This document shows, piece after piece, positions 1 to 7,997 of a stretch of 12,589 bases of DNA. The stretch is from positions 1-12,589 of the forward strand of contig CBESOE010000129.1 of NCBI GenBank assembly GCA_965531145.1, in the 5' to 3' direction. Below the pieces are notes generated by a model. That model had not been told where the DNA came from. It worked only from the letters and a program-made list of their open reading frames with translations, and did no database searches. Position 1 is the stretch's first letter. Every line of letters begins with the position of its first letter. The stretch comes from JAQAZP01 sp965531145. Its GTDB lineage: Bacteria > Acidobacteriota > JAQAZP01. The translations under genes and the position numbers were made by a program.

Positions 1-206
1 CCATGTCCGGGCCGGGGCCGGAGCAGGGCGCCCACCTGCGGGCCTGGAACGCCGACAGCGGCACAGTCTCATTGGTCCCCGGCATCGATTTCTTCGCCTA
101 TGACAACTGGTTCACCCACGGCGGACGCGTGGTCGGTACGGTGATGGCGGAATCCACACGCGGCGGTGGAGCACCTCAACAGGGACGCCACCGTCTGAGG
201 TTCTGA
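1..206 (+). CDS. FG-GAP/VCBS-type beta-propeller repeat protein, C-terminal end (5' truncated)
   Basis: The plus frame is open from the left edge to TGA at 204-206 and gives about 67 residues. The segment GPGPEQGAHLRAWNAD, followed by a Pro-Gly-hydrophobic-Phe-Phe-Ala-Tyr stretch (LVPGIDFFAY), matches the repeat unit of FG-GAP/VCBS surface proteins, whose repeats read roughly GAGPG..GPHVRGWN.DG....PGVSFFAY. This looks like the last blade of such a propeller, followed by a short Gly/Arg-rich tail. These proteins are usually exported and involved in surface binding or adhesion; the ligand cannot be read here. The ATG at position 3 lies inside a repeat, so it is unlikely to be the true start; the gene most likely continues upstream. 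It converges on the cotransporter gene with only 3 nt between stop codons. The family call rests on one repeat, so confidence is moderate. Confidence 0.6.
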   Translation, partial: MSGPGPEQGAHLRAWNADSGTVSLVPGIDFFAYDNWFTHGGRVVGTVMAESTRGGGAPQQGRHRLRF

Positions 207-209
207 TCA

Positions 210-2453
210 TCAGATGAGCCGGCCGGCGAATTTTCCGGCGGAGCGGACAAATATGGTGGTCTTGAGGCCCGATGCCAGCGCCTCGAGGGTGGCAGCATAG
301 TCGGCCTCGGCGCCGGGCTCCGGCTCGCGGAGTCCGAGGAAGACCACATCGGCGGTGCGGCTGTGGTCCCGGATCAGTTCGGGGATGGTCTCTTTCTCCC
401 CCAGCAGGATAACTTCACTCTCGGCCTGGATGCGGGTACCGGGAATCAGCTCGGCCAGGGCGGCCAGCTGCTTCTGCCTTTCCTCCTCGCTGCGGGCGAT
501 GGAGCGAACAAAAATTTTGGCGTCGTTCCACTGGTGGTTGAGGGTCAGCAGGTAGGCCAGCAGCAGCATCAGGTCGCCGTTGTTCTGTAGACCGCCCCAC
601 CAGAGGTCGATCCGTTTCTGCTGGCCCGGTTCGTGGGCCCAGTTGATGCGGGCGATGACGGTGCTGAAACCCAGCGCGGAGAGGGTTCGCATCATCCGCA
701 GCTGCGACTGCAGCCGCTCCGGCTGCCGCGACCAGCCGAACATCACCGTGTTGGACTGCAGGCCGGCGATGCCGTTGGCCTGGGCCACGTCCACCACTCC
801 CCTCTCGAATTCCTTGACCACGTTCACCTCGCCAAAGGCCACCAGCCCCTCCTGCTCGAGGTCGCGGTCCATCTCCTGCCGCGCCTCCTCGACCCGAGGC
901 GCGTTTTCTTCCAGGTCGCCGGTGATCAGGCGGCAGACGGTGACCACCCCGCGGTTCTGATTGAACCAGCAGGCCAGGCGTACCAGGCTGATTCGCTTGT
1001 TGGGGTCGCCGGCAAAGAGCAGGATGTTGGGCCGCCAGTTGCGGGCCGCACTGCTGTGGCGCTTCAGCTGCAGCAGGGCAAAACGGGCCAGGGCCATCCA
1101 GAACCCGGCCCGCACGTCACCCCAGCGGTTGCGCATGCTGCGGCGGCGCAGGTAGGCATAGAGCAGCAGCTCGAGGCTGATGGCGATGACGCAGGCCTGG
1201 GGGCTGATCAGGAACATCACCACGATGGCCCCTAACGACCCGAGAATCGAGACATACCAGGGCACGGTGATGGTGGGGCGGTAGGACGGGTCGCCCACCA
1301 GTTTCTCCAGCGCCGCGCTGAGGTTGATCATCACGTAGAGGGTGAGGAAGAGGATGGTGACAAAGCGGGCCACCGAGTTGAGATCGCCGAGACCCACCGC
1401 GGCCAGGGCGATGACCCCGCTCATCAGCGTGGCGATCAGCGGCTGGCCGGTTCTCGAGAGACGGGCGAATATCGCGGGGGCCAGGCCGTCGTTGGCCAGG
1501 GCCTGCAGCACCCGGGGGCCGCCCAGCACGCTGCCGAAAGCCGAGGAGAGGATGGCGCCCCAGAGGCCGGGAAAGACCAGCCAGGCACCGAGCACCGCCA
1601 CCTTGACCCAGACCACCCCGGGTTCGGCCAGCTCCGCTCCGCTGACCCGGGCAGTGACGGCCAGCAGCACCGGGATGCAGAGGTAGACCAGTGTCCCGGT
1701 GGCAACAGCCCACAGCGTGCCGCGGGGGATCGACCGCCGGGGGTCCTGCAGGTCGCCGCTCATGCCGATGCCGGCGGTGAACCCGGTGACCGCGGGGAAG
1801 AAGATGGCAAAGACATACCAGAAGCCCAGCGGCGCGGTGCGGTAGGTCGGCACCATTTCAGGTGCCTGAAAACCGCCGCTGAGAGCGCCGATGATCAGGG
1901 CCACCAGTGACAACCCCACCGCGATCATGATCGGAATTTGCAGCCGCAGGGCCAGCCCGGCGCTTTTGCCGGCGATGAGGGTGATCACCACGATGATGGC
2001 CGCGGCCAGGGCCATCTCGGTGTGGGGCGGGATCACCCCCCAGTCCGCGGGCCAGAACGCCAGTAGTGATTCGGAGAGGCCATAGCTGTAAAAGGTGATG
2101 CTCAGCGTGCGGCAGAGAAAGAGCGGGATGCCGATGGCCCCGCCCAGTTCCAGCCCCAGGCTGCGGGAGATCATGAAGTATTCGCCGCCCACCCCCACCT
2201 GCATGTTGGTTGAAACGGCCGATGCACTCAGGGCGGTGATGAAAGTGATGGCGCTGGCCAGCAGCACGATGAGGATGGTGATGCCGAGACCCACATTGCC
2301 CACTACCCAGCCGAAGCGCAGATACATGATCAGGCCGAGGATGGTCAGGACGCTGGGGGTGTACACGCCGAGGAAGGTCCCGAACTTCTCACTGGAAGGG
2401 GCAACACTCCCGGCCGCGTCGTTGCGGTCCACGTCTGGTTCGGCTTCATTCAT
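210..2453 (-). CDS. SLC12-like cation-chloride cotransporter (APC superfamily)
   Basis: A 747-residue inner-membrane protein with the cation-chloride cotransporter (Na-K-Cl / K-Cl) architecture. A short hydrophilic N-terminus leads to about 12 hydrophobic segments (residues 25-445) and then a soluble C-terminal domain (about 472-747). Visible family signatures are TILGLIMYLRFGWVVG in the first membrane helix (37-52), FFPAVTG (218-224) followed by MSGDLQDP (231-238), GGPRVLQALANDGLAP (311-326), NWRPNILLF at the start of the C-terminal domain (472), and IDLWW...GDLMLLL (615 on), which matches the SLC12 C-domain DxWW signature. The family moves chloride together with Na+ and/or K+; which ions this one moves cannot be told. 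Start ATG 2453 is chosen because the N-terminus is short and a sigma70-like promoter lies at 2514-2542; its SD is weak. It ends 3 nt from the convergent FG-GAP gene. No adjacent gene shares its transcript. Confidence 0.9.
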   Translation of the reverse strand: MNEAEPDVDRNDAAGSVAPSSEKFGTFLGVYTPSVLTILGLIMYLRFGWVVGNVGLGITILIVLLASAITFITALSASAVSTNMQVGVGGEYFMISRSLGLELGGAIGIPLFLCRTLSITFYSYGLSESLLAFWPADWGVIPPHTEMALAAAIIVVITLIAGKSAGLALRLQIPIMIAVGLSLVALIIGALSGGFQAPEMVPTYRTAPLGFWYVFAIFFPAVTGFTAGIGMSGDLQDPRRSIPRGTLWAVATGTLVYLCIPVLLAVTARVSGAELAEPGVVWVKVAVLGAWLVFPGLWGAILSSAFGSVLGGPRVLQALANDGLAPAIFARLSRTGQPLIATLMSGVIALAAVGLGDLNSVARFVTILFLTLYVMINLSAALEKLVGDPSYRPTITVPWYVSILGSLGAIVVMFLISPQACVIAISLELLLYAYLRRRSMRNRWGDVRAGFWMALARFALLQLKRHSSAARNWRPNILLFAGDPNKRISLVRLACWFNQNRGVVTVCRLITGDLEENAPRVEEARQEMDRDLEQEGLVAFGEVNVVKEFERGVVDVAQANGIAGLQSNTVMFGWSRQPERLQSQLRMMRTLSALGFSTVIARINWAHEPGQQKRIDLWWGGLQNNGDLMLLLAYLLTLNHQWNDAKIFVRSIARSEEERQKQLAALAELIPGTRIQAESEVILLGEKETIPELIRDHSRTADVVFLGLREPEPGAEADYAATLEALASGLKTTIFVRSAGKFAGRLI

Positions 2454-2460
2454 GAACGTT

Positions 2461-2490
2461 TTGGCAATCCTGCGATGGCTCCGGTATAGT
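2461..2490 (+). promoter_or_regulatory. Predicted sigma70-type promoter for the GDPD gene
   Basis: TTGGCA (2461-2466), an 18-bp spacer, then TATAGT (2485-2490): five of six matches to each consensus hexamer. The expected start point near 2497 gives a leader of about 90 nt before ATG 2585. Prediction only. Confidence 0.5.
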
Positions 2491-2513
2491 GACCATACAC
2501 AAGCATTTGGAAG

Positions 2514-2542
2514 AGCATAGTTGGCCCGGCAGGGCGCGTCAA
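2514..2542 (-). promoter_or_regulatory. Predicted sigma70-type promoter for the cotransporter gene
   Basis: On the minus strand, TTGACG (2542-2537), a 17-bp spacer, then TATGCT (2519-2514). Expected start near 2507, about 54 nt ahead of ATG 2453. Hexamers and spacing are identical to the promoter predicted for the MscS gene at 6480-6508, while the spacer sequences differ. Confidence 0.55.
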
Positions 2543-2584
2543 GAAGGCCTGTTCGTCACAATTTCCGGGACAGGGGAAAATACA

Positions 2585-4462
2585 ATGCCAACTCAATCGC
2601 TATCTCTGTTCTTCAAGTCCGTCAACGATCTGTTGCGAACATGGCCGCGACTGCTGGCCACCGCCCTGATCTACCAGATCATCGCTTTCGTGGTGCTCAC
2701 GCCACTGGCGGGCCTCACCCTCAAGTTTCTCATGATGACCAGGGGCAGTTCAGTGGTGGCCGACGTGGATATCCTGTTCTTCGTCCTCAGCCCGGCGGGC
2801 ATGGCCGCCCTGGTGCTGATGGGGTCGTTAGGCCTGGCCATTCTCGCCCTGGAGCAGGCCTGCCTGATGGCTATCGGTTTCGGGCAGACCAGGAACCAGC
2901 ACATCTCAACCATCGATGCCCTGCGCTATGGAGCCCGGCACGCATGGAAGGTTGTGCTGATGGCTCTGCGCATCTTTGTCCGCACGCTGCTCATTGCCCT
3001 GCCCTTCCTCGCCGCGGGCGGCCTGGTCTACCTGCTGCTCCTCAGAAAATACGACATCAATTTCTACTTGTCCCAGCGCCCCACGGTCTTCTACGTTGCG
3101 GCAGGTGCCATCGGTGTTCTGCTGGCGGTAATGGCCATTCTGATCATCCGCCGTCTGCTGAGCTGGGCCATGGCCCTGCCGCTGTTGCTCTTCGAAGGTT
3201 TCTCGCCGGCAGGATCGCTGACCGCCAGCACCGAACGCACGGCCGGGCACAAAAAGACCGTGGGCGTCACCCTGGTAACCTGGGGTGCCGCGGCGGCCCT
3301 GCTGTCGTCACTACCGCTGGCGGTGGCCGGCGCGGTGGGGTCCTGGATGGTACCCAGGGTTTCAGGGACCATGGCCGTGCTGGTGGTGGCCGTGGGCGCA
3401 GTCCTGTTGCTCTGGGGTCTGCTCACCCTGATCGCCATGCTGGTCAATGCGGCGATGCTCGCCCTGCTCACGGTCCGCCTCTATGACACGCTGGGCAGTA
3501 CGCCCGAAGCACAGCTTTCCATTTCGGCCCCCTCCGGAAAGACGGCCGCGGGGAATACCTGGCGGCTGACGCCGATGCGTATGGTCACCGCCCTGGCCCT
3601 GACCACTGCACTTGCGGCACTGGCCGGCTACCTGCTGGTGGACAGCGAGACGTTCAACGATGATGTGATCGTCATTGCCCACCGCGGAGCGGCGGGGGAC
3701 GCACCGGAAAACACCCTTGCCGCCGTGGAGCTGGCCCTGGAACAGGGTACGGACATGGTGGAGATCGACGTCCAGGAAAGCGCCGACGGAGAGGTGGTGG
3801 TGATCCACGACAGCGACCTGAAACGGGTGGGCGGATCACCGCTCAAGATCTGGGAAGCCACCCTGTGGGAGATGCAGCAGGTGGACATCGGCGGCTGGTT
3901 CGGGCCCCAGTTCAACGGCCAGCGCCTGCCCACCCTCGAGCAGGTGCTCGAGCTCTGCAAGGACCGGGCGATGGTCGACATCGAGCTCAAGTACTACGGG
4001 CACAACGACCGTCTGGAGGAGCGGGTGGCTGAAATCGTCGAGCGGACGGGGATGGAGGACCAGATCGTCTTGATGTCCCTGGCCAACGATCTGGTGCTGT
4101 CGATGAAGGCCCTGCGCCCCCGGTGGACGGTGGGGCTGCTCACCGCCAAGGTGGTGGGTGACCTGACCACCCGGGACGCGGACTTCCTCGCCGTCCACAT
4201 CGGCATCGCCAGTCCGCGCTTCCTGCGCCGCGCCCACGCCGCCGGCAAGCAGGTCTACGTCTGGACCGTCAACGACCGGCTCAACATGTCGCGGATGATC
4301 AGCCGGGGTGTGGATGGCCTGATCACCGACCACCCGGCGCTGGCCAGGCAGGTGATCGAGGAGCGTGCCGAGATGAACCCGGCCGAACGGCTGATGCTCA
4401 CCGCGGCCTTCTGGCTGGGTCTCGACCCCAAAGAACCGCCTCCCGAAAGGGACGCGGGCTAG
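2585..4462 (+). CDS. Membrane-anchored glycerophosphodiester phosphodiesterase
   Basis: A 625-residue two-part protein. Residues 1-355 form a multi-helix membrane region resembling the GDPD-associated membrane domain (hydrophobic blocks near 22-48, 63-98, 124-153, 167-203, 226-256, 262-298, 333-352). Residues 360-605 are a GDPD TIM-barrel domain. Catalytic and metal-site signatures are visible: AHRG (His366, Arg367), PENT (374-377), EID (Glu393, Asp395) and VIHD (His408), then VDIELK, QVYVWTVND and GVDGLITDHP near the C-terminus. The family hydrolyses deacylated phospholipids (glycerophosphodiesters) to sn-glycerol 3-phosphate and an alcohol. The membrane anchor suggests action on envelope-derived substrates, possibly lipid- or teichoic-like polymers. 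The frame is open from 2489, but ATG 2585 is preferred because AGGGG (2572-2576) sits 8 nt upstream and MPTQSL begins the conserved membrane domain. Its TAG overlaps the convergent MscS stop. Confidence 0.92.
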   Translation: MPTQSLSLFFKSVNDLLRTWPRLLATALIYQIIAFVVLTPLAGLTLKFLMMTRGSSVVADVDILFFVLSPAGMAALVLMGSLGLAILALEQACLMAIGFGQTRNQHISTIDALRYGARHAWKVVLMALRIFVRTLLIALPFLAAGGLVYLLLLRKYDINFYLSQRPTVFYVAAGAIGVLLAVMAILIIRRLLSWAMALPLLLFEGFSPAGSLTASTERTAGHKKTVGVTLVTWGAAAALLSSLPLAVAGAVGSWMVPRVSGTMAVLVVAVGAVLLLWGLLTLIAMLVNAAMLALLTVRLYDTLGSTPEAQLSISAPSGKTAAGNTWRLTPMRMVTALALTTALAALAGYLLVDSETFNDDVIVIAHRGAAGDAPENTLAAVELALEQGTDMVEIDVQESADGEVVVIHDSDLKRVGGSPLKIWEATLWEMQQVDIGGWFGPQFNGQRLPTLEQVLELCKDRAMVDIELKYYGHNDRLEERVAEIVERTGMEDQIVLMSLANDLVLSMKALRPRWTVGLLTAKVVGDLTTRDADFLAVHIGIASPRFLRRAHAAGKQVYVWTVNDRLNMSRMISRGVDGLITDHPALARQVIEERAEMNPAERLMLTAAFWLGLDPKEPPPERDAG

Positions 4463-6399
4463 TCTTCGGGCTTTTGCTGCATGATCACCCGGTGCGGCAC
4501 TGATATCACGATCCCCACCTGATCGAATTTATTCTTGATCCTTCTCAGGAGTTCACGTCTGATGGGGAACACCTTGTCCGGCTGGGTCTTGAGCATGAAC
4601 TTGATCACCACACCGTATTCGGTGAACTTGTCCACACCCAGCATCACCGGCTCCTCCTCGATCCACTCACCGAATACGGGGTCGGTTCTCAGTTCCTTTG
4701 AAACCCCCTGCAGCACTTCCATGGCCTGGTCCACATCCTGATCGAAGCCGACGGGGACTTCCAGCACCGCACGTCCCCAGCCGTAGGTCCGGTTGGTGAC
4801 CCCCTTGATCTCACCGTTGGGGATGAAATGGACCCGACCCTCCAGATCGCGCAGAACCGTGATCCGCATGTTAACCGACTCGACGGTTCCGGTGACCGAG
4901 CCGATGGTGATCAGATCACCAAGTACATACTGGTCTTCGAGAAGAATCAGGAAACCGGTGAAGTAGTCCCGCATCAGGTTTTGCGCGCCAAAGGCGATGG
5001 CCACACCGAGAATGGCCGCGCCGCCGAGAACGGTCTTGATGTCCAGCCCCGCCTCCTGGAGCACCAGCAGAAATCCGCCAATCAGGACGATGACACTGAA
5101 GGCACTGCGGAAACTGAAGGCCAGGGTATCGGCGCGGTTGGTCCCCTTGGTGTGCGCGTCCCGCCCCTTGCGGACCACGAGCCGCGTGGCACGGCGCACG
5201 GTGAGCCGTAACAGCAAAAGCAGCACACCAGCCACCACCAGCACCAGCAGCATGCGCGGCCCCCGCGTGCGGGCCCACTGCAGGAGGTTCCGAGGATGGA
5301 GCGGGCTCTGCAGCCAGAAGAGCTGGTCCTTGGCCTCCTTGACCGCCAGACGGGCAGCCTCCACCTTTTGCGTAACCAGCAGTTCCTCCGGATCGGCCAG
5401 ATCCAGACGGTTGTTGAGAAACGCCAGGCTTGCAGTGTGCTCTTCGATATTAGCGGTGGTCAGATCGATCAGCTCAACGATGAGCTTTTCACTCTGTTTG
5501 AAATCTCGTCTTTGCCACCACCGTGGTTCAGCGTCTATACGCCGCTCCTGCATTTCAACACACCAGCGCCGGGCCCTTTCCAGATTTGCCTGGGCCTCCC
5601 GGGCTGTCTGGAGAAGCCGGTCTTCAAGAAGAATCACCCTCTCCAGGGATTCCTTCCGTTTGACGAACTCCACAACGGCCTGTTCAGCCTCTGCCAGCTG
5701 CAGTTCCAGCCTCTCCAGCTCCCGAAGGGCCGTGATCTGTTCAGTGGTTTCCAGCCGTGCCTCTATTTGTGCGGGCGCTGTTGCCGCTGGCCCGGCAGGC
5801 ATGCCGGGAATGAGGAGGGGGAGGACTGAATCACCGCTCGGGGCCGGTTGCGTCACCGTGGACACAGCAGTGGGCACCTGGACAGTCGCAACTGGCTTTT
5901 CTCCCCGGAGTTGCGCCCAGTGGCGTTCTTCCCGTTCGATAAACTTCGCCAGAGCCAGCCTCTGCTCCCCGGCCGCGGTCTCACCGGTAAGCGCCAGTTC
6001 CGTCTGGTTTTTGAGAATCACCAGCCACGCTTCAAACTGTGGGATCATGGCCTCGAGATCGGCTCTCTCGCCGGTACTATCTTCAGCTCCCAGTTCATCC
6101 AGTTTCACCTGGGCTTTTTCCAGCGTCCCGGTGACGTACTCAATATCCCCGGCGAGCCTATCGACGAATTGCCGCCACTCTTCCTGCTCATGGTCCAGCT
6201 CCGCAAGCATCAGCCGGTACTGCTCGAGGGTCTGCTTGGTGTCCATCAGGCGATCGACCCTCGTCCGTTCAACCGGCTCGGCTTCGACCACCCCCGGCTC
6301 ATCCATCGCGGCCTGGTCCTGGGCCAGAACCAGCGGACCGGTCAGCCCGGGCATCCAGAACAACAGAAAAACGGTGAATATACAGCTGATTATTTTCAT
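4459..6399 (-). CDS. MscS-family mechanosensitive channel with large periplasmic coiled-coil domain
   Basis: A 646-residue protein. Residues 1-26 are a signal peptide (MKIISCIFTVFLLFW..., likely cut at VLA/QD). Residues 27-370 are hydrophilic and rich in Glu, Leu and Arg, with strong coiled-coil stretches (about 45-105 and 205-275) split by a Pro/Ala linker (about 170-210). Membrane segments follow at 382-400 and 431-449, then the pore helix and beta-domain start (about 455-490), where GGAAILGVAIAFGAQNLMRD is the typical Gly/Ala-rich MscS pore helix. The cytoplasmic beta domain (490-545) includes FIPNGEI and the remaining C-terminal domain runs to 646. MscS channels open under membrane tension and release solutes on hypo-osmotic shock; long N-terminal extensions are known in the MscK/YbiO/YnaI-type paralogues. 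ATG 6399 is preferred over ATG 6414 because GGAG (6412-6409) lies 9 nt upstream and the signal peptide then begins at MKII. Confidence 0.9.
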   Translation of the reverse strand: MKIISCIFTVFLLFWMPGLTGPLVLAQDQAAMDEPGVVEAEPVERTRVDRLMDTKQTLEQYRLMLAELDHEQEEWRQFVDRLAGDIEYVTGTLEKAQVKLDELGAEDSTGERADLEAMIPQFEAWLVILKNQTELALTGETAAGEQRLALAKFIEREERHWAQLRGEKPVATVQVPTAVSTVTQPAPSGDSVLPLLIPGMPAGPAATAPAQIEARLETTEQITALRELERLELQLAEAEQAVVEFVKRKESLERVILLEDRLLQTAREAQANLERARRWCVEMQERRIDAEPRWWQRRDFKQSEKLIVELIDLTTANIEEHTASLAFLNNRLDLADPEELLVTQKVEAARLAVKEAKDQLFWLQSPLHPRNLLQWARTRGPRMLLVLVVAGVLLLLLRLTVRRATRLVVRKGRDAHTKGTNRADTLAFSFRSAFSVIVLIGGFLLVLQEAGLDIKTVLGGAAILGVAIAFGAQNLMRDYFTGFLILLEDQYVLGDLITIGSVTGTVESVNMRITVLRDLEGRVHFIPNGEIKGVTNRTYGWGRAVLEVPVGFDQDVDQAMEVLQGVSKELRTDPVFGEWIEEEPVMLGVDKFTEYGVVIKFMLKTQPDKVFPIRRELLRRIKNKFDQVGIVISVPHRVIMQQKPED

Positions 6400-6408
6400 G
6401 TCTCTAGG

Positions 6409-6412
6409 CTCC
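6409..6412 (-). promoter_or_regulatory. Shine-Dalgarno site that decides the mscS-like start
   Basis: GGAG on the minus strand, 9 nt before ATG 6399. The upstream in-frame ATG 6414 has no recognisable SD, so the shorter form is preferred. Confidence 0.5.
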
Positions 6413-6479
6413 ATCTGTGTCGTCCGGAGTGATAACTATCGATGATTCAGGGGAGGAATATTATTGAGATTGACAATAA

Positions 6480-6508
6480 AGCATAGCCATCCACCCCAAA
6501 ACCGTCAA
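6480..6508 (-). promoter_or_regulatory. Predicted sigma70-type promoter for the MscS-family gene
   Basis: On the minus strand, TTGACG (6508-6503), a 17-bp spacer, then TATGCT (6485-6480). The start is expected near 6473, leaving a 5' leader of about 75 nt. Hexamers and spacing match the cotransporter promoter at 2514-2542. Confidence 0.55.
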
Positions 6509-6590
6509 TGGTTCTGGAGCAGGGAGCAGGCACGAACATAGTGTGTAGCCGTTTCATTCAGTGGTATATTCCCAGCTGAACAGACCATGC

Positions 6591-6596
6591 GAGGGG
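6591..6596 (+). promoter_or_regulatory. Shine-Dalgarno site supporting a GTG start for the sulfatase-fold gene
   Basis: GAGGGG lies 6 nt before GTG 6603. The competing ATG 6624 has only GGA directly in front of it, so the GTG start is preferred. Confidence 0.45.
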
Positions 6597-6602
6597 TTGC
6601 AG

Positions 6603-7997
6603 GTGCCGACGTCCAGCCGGAAAATGAAATCCATTCTTGTTTTGCTGACAACAGTGGCACTGGTCTGCACCGCACTCTATTTTGCCATTTTCAGCCCTCG
6701 CTTCTCGCTGGGTGACTACGGTAGACCAGGGTGTAATGTCCTCCTGATATCAATCGACACCCTGCGCAGCGATCACCTGGGCTGTTACGGGTATGAGCGG
6801 AGCACGTCACCCAACATCGACCTGCTCAGTGATGACGGTGTCACCTTTCTCTCCACATCTGCCCAGGCCCCGTCGACCACAACATCCCACGCCTCGTTAT
6901 TCACGTCACTGCTGCCCAGCCACCACGGCGCCTTCTATTCCAGAAACGCCCCGTTGCCCGCGCAGGCGGTCACCATGGCGGAGCTCCTGCAGGGCGATGG
7001 CTACCAGACGGTTTCGTTCAATGACGGAGCTCAGCTCTCTGCACAGTTCGGCTTTGCCCAGGGCTTTGACCAATACACCAGCGTGAAGCATGGCGCCAGC
7101 GAGTATTCGCGGTTCGAGGACACGGTTCGCAGCGCCGTCAACTGGCTGGAGAACCGGGAGGAGGGCCGGTTCTTCCTGTTCCTGCACAGCTATCACACCC
7201 ACCATCCCTACACCCCGGAGAAGAGGTTCATCGATGAATTTGATGAGGACTACCAGGGTGACTTGCCCGATGCCATTTCCCTGGAGTTGCTGAACAAAAT
7301 AAACCGGGGTGAGCTCCATCTCACCAGAAAAGACAAAGCGCATATCAAGACGCTCTATGACGCGGAGATCCGGCAGATGGATCAGGCATTCTCCGTGCTG
7401 GTGGAGTGGCTGAAGCAGGAGGGGATCTACCGCAGCTCACTGGTGATCTTCACTTCGGATCATGGCGAGGAGTTTGGCGAGCACGGGATCATGGGTTGGC
7501 ATTCACACACACTGTACGATGAGCTGCTCCGGGTGCCGTTGATCATCAAGTTTCCCGGCAACCATTTTTCCGGGAAGACGGTGGGGCCGATGGTGCGGAG
7601 TATCGATATCCTGCCGACCATTCTCGATATCGTGGACATTCCGCCGCTCGACGTATTCGAGGGACAAAGCCTGATGGAGTTGGTGAAAGGCCGATCCGAG
7701 GAACCCCGACCGGCCATTGCCCAGCAGGATCTGCAGGACCAAACACCGGTTACCCTGCGATCCGGGAACTGGAAGTATTACCGACCGCCTCCCCCGCAGG
7801 AACCGCTGCTCTTCGAACTGGGGCGCGATCCCCTGGAGTCGCTGAACGTGGCGGCCAGGCATCCGGAAATCCTCACCGAATTGGAACAGCAACTGGCGCT
7901 GATCCTGGCCCGGCTCCCGGAGGCAACGGCAGGCCCTCGGGTGGAAGTGACCGAGGACCTCAAGGAACAACTGCGTTCCCTGGGATACACGGAATAG
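6603..7997 (+). CDS. Sulfatase-fold (alkaline phosphatase superfamily) hydrolase/phosphotransferase with Thr at the nucleophile position
   Basis: A 464-residue protein with a basic N-terminus and one signal-anchor helix (about 10-30), so the enzyme domain is probably extracytoplasmic. Metal-site motifs of the superfamily are clear: VLLISIDTLRSDHLGCYGY (Asp52) and TSDHGEEFGEHG (Asp286, His287), followed by the WHSHTLYDELLRVPLIIK block and a C-terminal RSLGYTE ending common in this group. The nucleophile block reads STTTSHASLFTSLLPSHHG. Aligned to the sulfatase motif C/S-x-P-S/A-R, the residue modified to formylglycine is replaced by Thr92 and Arg by His96. This matches the Thr-nucleophile branch (phosphoethanolamine transferase and LtaS-like enzymes) better than true sulfatases, so activity on phosphate esters or diesters is as likely as sulfate. 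GTG 6603 has the best SD; ATG 6624 is the alternative. It is a monocistronic unit, divergent from the MscS gene. Confidence 0.85.
   Translation: MPTSSRKMKSILVLLTTVALVCTALYFAIFSPRFSLGDYGRPGCNVLLISIDTLRSDHLGCYGYERSTSPNIDLLSDDGVTFLSTSAQAPSTTTSHASLFTSLLPSHHGAFYSRNAPLPAQAVTMAELLQGDGYQTVSFNDGAQLSAQFGFAQGFDQYTSVKHGASEYSRFEDTVRSAVNWLENREEGRFFLFLHSYHTHHPYTPEKRFIDEFDEDYQGDLPDAISLELLNKINRGELHLTRKDKAHIKTLYDAEIRQMDQAFSVLVEWLKQEGIYRSSLVIFTSDHGEEFGEHGIMGWHSHTLYDELLRVPLIIKFPGNHFSGKTVGPMVRSIDILPTILDIVDIPPLDVFEGQSLMELVKGRSEEPRPAIAQQDLQDQTPVTLRSGNWKYYRPPPPQEPLLFELGRDPLESLNVAARHPEILTELEQQLALILARLPEATAGPRVEVTEDLKEQLRSLGYTE

Noticed and set aside
633..1235. Plus-strand open frame of 200 codons opposite the cotransporter gene.
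   Set aside because: His/Gln/Pro-rich, no recognisable motif, and fully antisense to well-conserved SLC12 sequence.
4997..6445. Long plus-strand open frame (482 codons) opposite the MscS-family gene.
   Set aside because: Its translation is low-complexity Ser/Arg-rich with no domain, as expected of an antisense shadow in GC-rich coding DNA.
6470..6498. Perfect TTGACA on the plus strand as a -35 for the sulfatase-fold gene.
   Set aside because: No acceptable -10 hexamer lies 16-18 bp downstream (sequence there is ACCCCA), and it overlaps the better minus-strand promoter.
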